64,000 nucleotides of DNA from Sphingomonadaceae bacterium (GTDB lineage Bacteria; Pseudomonadota; Alphaproteobacteria; Sphingomonadales; Sphingomonadaceae): positions 248,001 to 312,000 of the forward strand of contig JACKLA010000003.1 of NCBI GenBank assembly GCA_024236155.1, read 5' to 3'. The notes beneath the pieces are model-generated. The model was not told the origin of the DNA and made no database searches. It worked only from the letters and a program-made list of their open reading frames with translations. Of the stretch, positions 61,499 to 64,000 are shown in pieces. Numbering within the stretch: position 1 is the stretch's first letter; each line of letters opens with the position of its first letter. The position numbers and the translations under genes were made by a program.

Positions 61499-62152
61499 CT
61501 ACCCTGCCAGCCTGGCCAGCCAGTCATGGATGGGTTTCAGATCGAGCAGCGAAGCCGCTATATTGGTGGCACCACGCTCACCCAGCGCCAGGTCTGCCGT
61601 GTCATGGTCGAACCACGCAGTGAGTCCCTTGTGACGCAGCAGGTCGCCATGGGGATGATCGGCAGGATAGGGCGGCGGGACGCGTTTCAGTTCGGGTTCG
61701 CCAATTCTTGCCCCGCGTTTCGCCTGCGCTTCGAGCAGCGCCGCAAGCCTGCCACCCTCGCTGTCGTCGACCCACTCGCGATACCGTTCGAGCACTTGCT
61801 TCGAAAACGCGAATATGCCGACACCGACCACCAACCGATCCAGTTCCAGCCCGGCCATCCACATCGGATGATCTGGTGCAGATCCGGGTGTCGACACGGC
61901 GATCCTCAGATGGGTGTTATAGGGCGTCTTGTCCTTCGAGAAGCGCACATCGCGGTGGAGCCGGAACACTTTCGCTGACAGCTGTGTTCCGGTCACCCGG
62001 CCCAGCTCGGCTGCAAGTTGCTCGGACAGTTCCTGCGCTGGCCATTTGTAGTGCGCCTTGTAGCGTTCCTCGTTGGCCTTGAACCACTCGCGCGAGTTGT
62101 TCTGCGAGAGATCGCGGAGGAAAGCTATCGTATCCTGTGTCAGCCACCTCAT
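61499..62152 (-). CDS. DUF2461/TIGR02453 family protein
   Basis: 217 aa from ATG 62152. FLRDLSQNNSREWFKANEERY, LHRDVRFSKDKTPYNTHLRIAV and the central PMWMAGLELDRLVVGVGIF define the DUF2461 family, of unknown function. The start overlaps the TfoX-domain gene stop by ATGA. The open frame continues upstream only within that gene. Confidence 0.9.
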   Translation of the reverse strand: MRWLTQDTIAFLRDLSQNNSREWFKANEERYKAHYKWPAQELSEQLAAELGRVTGTQLSAKVFRLHRDVRFSKDKTPYNTHLRIAVSTPGSAPDHPMWMAGLELDRLVVGVGIFAFSKQVLERYREWVDDSEGGRLAALLEAQAKRGARIGEPELKRVPPPYPADHPHGDLLRHKGLTAWFDHDTADLALGERGATNIAASLLDLKPIHDWLARLAG

Positions 62153-62502
62153 TTTGCAGGCAGGCTCCGCGCAAATTCGAGCGCGACATCGCTCCAGCGC
62201 CCGAGAAGAGCATCGTCGCAGCGATCGGCATCGACGAAGTAAAGACCGGACATCACCCGGCCGCCCATTTCCATCACCTGTCCGCCGGGCAAGGCAGCGG
62301 CCGCTTCGTTGCCCTTGCCGCACCGGAACATGAACCGGCGTTCGCCCTCTTTGGTGCGATCGGCACCGCCAACCATATTGCCGCGGAACATGAAACACAT
62401 GCCGCCCATCATCCGCTTTTCTTCGAGCCGATCGATTTCATCGCCAAGCCGCCGATGGAGCGCGGTGCGCATCTGGCTGGTCAGTTCTTCGCAATAGGCC
62501 AT
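62149..62502 (-). CDS. TfoX/Sxy N-terminal domain protein
   Basis: 117 aa consisting of the TfoX N-terminal domain: EKRMMGGMCFMFRGNMVGG and FMFRCGKG. In gammaproteobacteria TfoX regulates competence, but stand-alone N-terminal domains in alphaproteobacteria have no known role. ATGA-coupled to the DUF2461 gene and 57 bases downstream of bamD. Confidence 0.87.
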   Translation of the reverse strand: MAYCEELTSQMRTALHRRLGDEIDRLEEKRMMGGMCFMFRGNMVGGADRTKEGERRFMFRCGKGNEAAAALPGGQVMEMGGRVMSGLYFVDADRCDDALLGRWSDVALEFARSLPAK

Positions 62503-62559
62503 TTCTCTCTCCAGCCATCATCGATAGCAGGAGTGCGCAGCATGGCTGGCGAATCCGCG

Positions 62560-63360
62560 TCAGCTGGTGGAGACGCCCGCTGCGTGCTTCTGCACAAGGT
62601 CATATGCCTTGTCGTACCACTCGCTGCCCGGATAGTTCGCGCCCAGCACGGCGGCGTATTTCACCGCTTCTTCGGGCACGCCCAGAGCAAGGCTCGATTC
62701 GACGAGGCGATAGAGTGCTTCGGGTGCGTGGCTGGTGGTCTGGAAATTGTCGACCACGTTCTGGAACCGCAGCTGCGCGGCGAGCCACTTGCCCGACTTC
62801 TGGTAGAAACGGCCGATCTCCATTTCCTTGCCGGCAAGGTGATCGTTGACGAGATCGAGCTTGAGGCGCGCATCGGCGGCATATTCGCTCTGCGGGAAGC
62901 GGCGATTGACCTCGGTCAGCGCGGCGCGCGCCTGATCGGTGATCTTCTGGTCGCGCGTGACATCGCTGATCTGCTCGTAATAGCTGAGCGCGATCAGGTA
63001 ATAGGCGTAAGGCGCGTCCTTGTTGCCGGGGTGGATCGAGAGGAAACGCTGCGCGCTCTGGATCGATTTGTTGTAATCGCGCGCGACGTAATAGCTGAAG
63101 GCGCTCATCAACTGCGCACGGCGAGCCCACGGCGAATAGGGGTGCTGGCGCTCGGTCTCGTCGAACAGCGCGGCAGCAAGCGGGGCATTGCCCTGGTCGA
63201 GACGGCGCTTCGCCTCGGCATAAAGCGATTCCACATCGCGCGCGACATAGGCCGTATCCTTGGGTCCGCCACCGCCCCCGCCGCACGCGGTCAGCAAGGT
63301 GGTTGCAGCGGCTGCAGCGATCAGGGCTGCCTTGGACGAAACGCGCGAAAGCTTGGTCAT
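62560..63360 (-). CDS. bamD: Outer membrane protein assembly factor BamD
   Basis: 266 aa lipoprotein; lipobox LLTAC with Cys26. Five TPR-like repeats follow, with the BamD blocks YAEAKRRLDQGNAPLAAALF, PYSPWARRAQLMSAFSYYV and the central NKDAPYAYYLIALSYYEQI. Part of the BAM complex that inserts beta-barrels into the outer membrane. It lies next to recN and ligA, a common arrangement in alphaproteobacteria, and is divergent from proA. Confidence 0.95.
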   Translation of the reverse strand: MTKLSRVSSKAALIAAAAATTLLTACGGGGGGPKDTAYVARDVESLYAEAKRRLDQGNAPLAAALFDETERQHPYSPWARRAQLMSAFSYYVARDYNKSIQSAQRFLSIHPGNKDAPYAYYLIALSYYEQISDVTRDQKITDQARAALTEVNRRFPQSEYAADARLKLDLVNDHLAGKEMEIGRFYQKSGKWLAAQLRFQNVVDNFQTTSHAPEALYRLVESSLALGVPEEAVKYAAVLGANYPGSEWYDKAYDLVQKHAAGVSTS

Positions 63361-63502
63361 GGGCGCAGCCTATAACCGCGCCCTCGCTGAACGCCAAGTG
63401 AAGTTGCGGGCGAATATGTGGGTGGCGACAGGAGGGGAACTTGCGCCGCGCTTGGCATTTGTTTGTCGCGGCGCCCGGCATGCGGTCTATGATGGCAGCA
63501 CG
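63361..63502. other. Divergent promoter region bamD / proA
   Basis: About 140 bases between divergent starts, no gene and no repeat seen; presumed to hold two promoters. Confidence 0.35.
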
Positions 63503-64000
63503 ATGACCGACCAGACACTCGACCCTGCGACGCATATCAGGCAACTCGGAGAGGCTGCGCGTGCGGCGGCGCGCGGGCTGGCGGTGGCAGGCACCGAGGC
63601 GAAAAACCGCGCGCTGACCGAAGCTGCGCAGGCGCTGCGCGCTGCCACCCCGGCCCTGCTTGAAGCAAATGCCCGGGATGTTGCAAGCGTCGAGGGGACA
63701 AAGCCCGACAGCTTTATCGACCGGTTGCGCCTGAACGAAGACCGGATCGAGGGCATGGCCTCCGCGCTGGAACAGATCGCCGGGCTGCCCGACCCGGTCG
63801 GCCGCGTGCTGGCGCAATTCGACCGGCCCAACGGACTGAAGATCGAGCGGGTCGCCGTGCCCATCGGGGTCATCGGCATGATCTATGAATCGCGGCCCAA
63901 TGTCGGCGCGGATGCGAGCGCGCTGTGCCTCAAGAGCGGCAATGCGGTGATCCTGCGCGGCGGGAGCGAAAGCCGCCATTCAACCCGCGAGATCGTTGCC
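63503..64000 (+). CDS. proA: Gamma-glutamyl phosphate reductase (5' part)
   Basis: The first 166 codons are in the window; the gene continues past its end with no stop. The translation has LGEAARAAARGLAVAGTEAKNRAL, LLEANARDVASVEG, the family block VPIGVIGMIYESRPNVGADAS and LKSGNAVILRGGSES, all typical of ProA, which reduces gamma-glutamyl phosphate with NADPH in proline synthesis. The catalytic Cys lies outside the window. ATG 63503 is chosen; the nearby ATG at 63489 is out of frame. Confidence 0.95.
   Translation, partial: MTDQTLDPATHIRQLGEAARAAARGLAVAGTEAKNRALTEAAQALRAATPALLEANARDVASVEGTKPDSFIDRLRLNEDRIEGMASALEQIAGLPDPVGRVLAQFDRPNGLKIERVAVPIGVIGMIYESRPNVGADASALCLKSGNAVILRGGSESRHSTREIVA

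Noticed and set aside
62600..63979. 459-codon minus-strand frame covering bamD and proA
   Set aside because: Overlaps bamD in another frame and runs antisense to proA; both are certain.
1..64000. CRISPR array, prophage, complete insertion sequence, rRNA or tRNA genes
   Set aside because: No regularly spaced repeats, phage structural genes, transposase frames or RNA gene signatures were seen.

Overview
The window is a stretch of GC-rich bacterial chromosome. Gene content and protein style point to an alphaproteobacterium of the order Sphingomonadales, most likely the Erythrobacteraceae. Supporting points are BamD, LolD/LolC, sdhC-sdhD-sdhA, electron-transfer flavoprotein:ubiquinone oxidoreductase, a KorAB-type 2-oxoacid:ferredoxin oxidoreductase, a chromosomal subclass B3 metallo-beta-lactamase, and a dispersed palindrome of the CCGTTCG...CTGAG...GTCGAAG type. 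This placement is from recall and pattern, not from a search. No rRNA, tRNA, CRISPR array, prophage or complete insertion sequence was seen. Most genes lie on the minus strand, packed with ATGA/GTGA/TAATG overlaps.

Layout. 1-9.4 kb: N-formylglutamate amidohydrolase, ispE, a secreted unknown and etfD on minus; then a uracil-DNA-glycosylase-like protein without cysteines, a soluble lytic transglycosylase, moaB and a radical SAM protein on plus. 9.5-13.7 kb: two adjacent secreted cysteine-bearing unknowns, a DUF1330 protein translationally coupled to an acyl-CoA ligase, and a 350-bp gene-free stretch filled by a nested inverted-repeat element. 13.6-20.8 kb: dnaE, a small membrane protein, glutathione peroxidase, lolD and lolC. 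20.8-29.4 kb: purF-SDR, a PilZ protein, a serine hydrolase, a cyclopropane fatty acid synthase, a frameshifted membrane gene, photolyase, a DUF457-type membrane protein and a GxxExxY gene enclosed in perfect 19-bp inverted repeats. 29.4-42.4 kb: korB and korA with a four-helix membrane gene wedged between them, an HSL-type esterase, rppH, a TPR protein, an rsmB-like gene, guaB, an M28 peptidase, 3-hydroxybutyrate dehydrogenase, a zinc metallopeptidase and creD.

42.5-54.8 kb: a BlaI-type repressor and an M56 membrane protease with two operator-like sites, several unknowns, sdhC-sdhD-sdhA followed by a 69-codon gene (sdhB is not here), an SDR, a B3 metallo-beta-lactamase, prmA, a TIGR02117 protein, a stand-alone CinA domain, a class A-like serine beta-lactamase homologue and a sterol-desaturase-family protein. 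54.9-64 kb: a lipoprotein, ligA, an esterase-like lipoprotein, an atypical unknown, recN, DUF2461 and TfoX-domain proteins, bamD, and the start of proA running off the window.

Themes. Most of the window is housekeeping: nucleotide synthesis (purF, guaB), isoprenoids (ispE), DNA replication and repair (dnaE, ligA, recN, photolyase), envelope assembly (lolCD, bamD, cfa, lytic transglycosylase) and central metabolism (sdh, kor, etfD). The accessory content lies in small unknowns and repeats. The items most worth a second look are the inverted-repeat-bounded GxxExxY unit, the nested palindrome at 13.04-13.31 kb, the membrane gene inside the kor operon, the M56/BlaI pair without a penicillin-sensing domain, the paired secreted Cys proteins, and the probable glycosylase pseudoenzyme.
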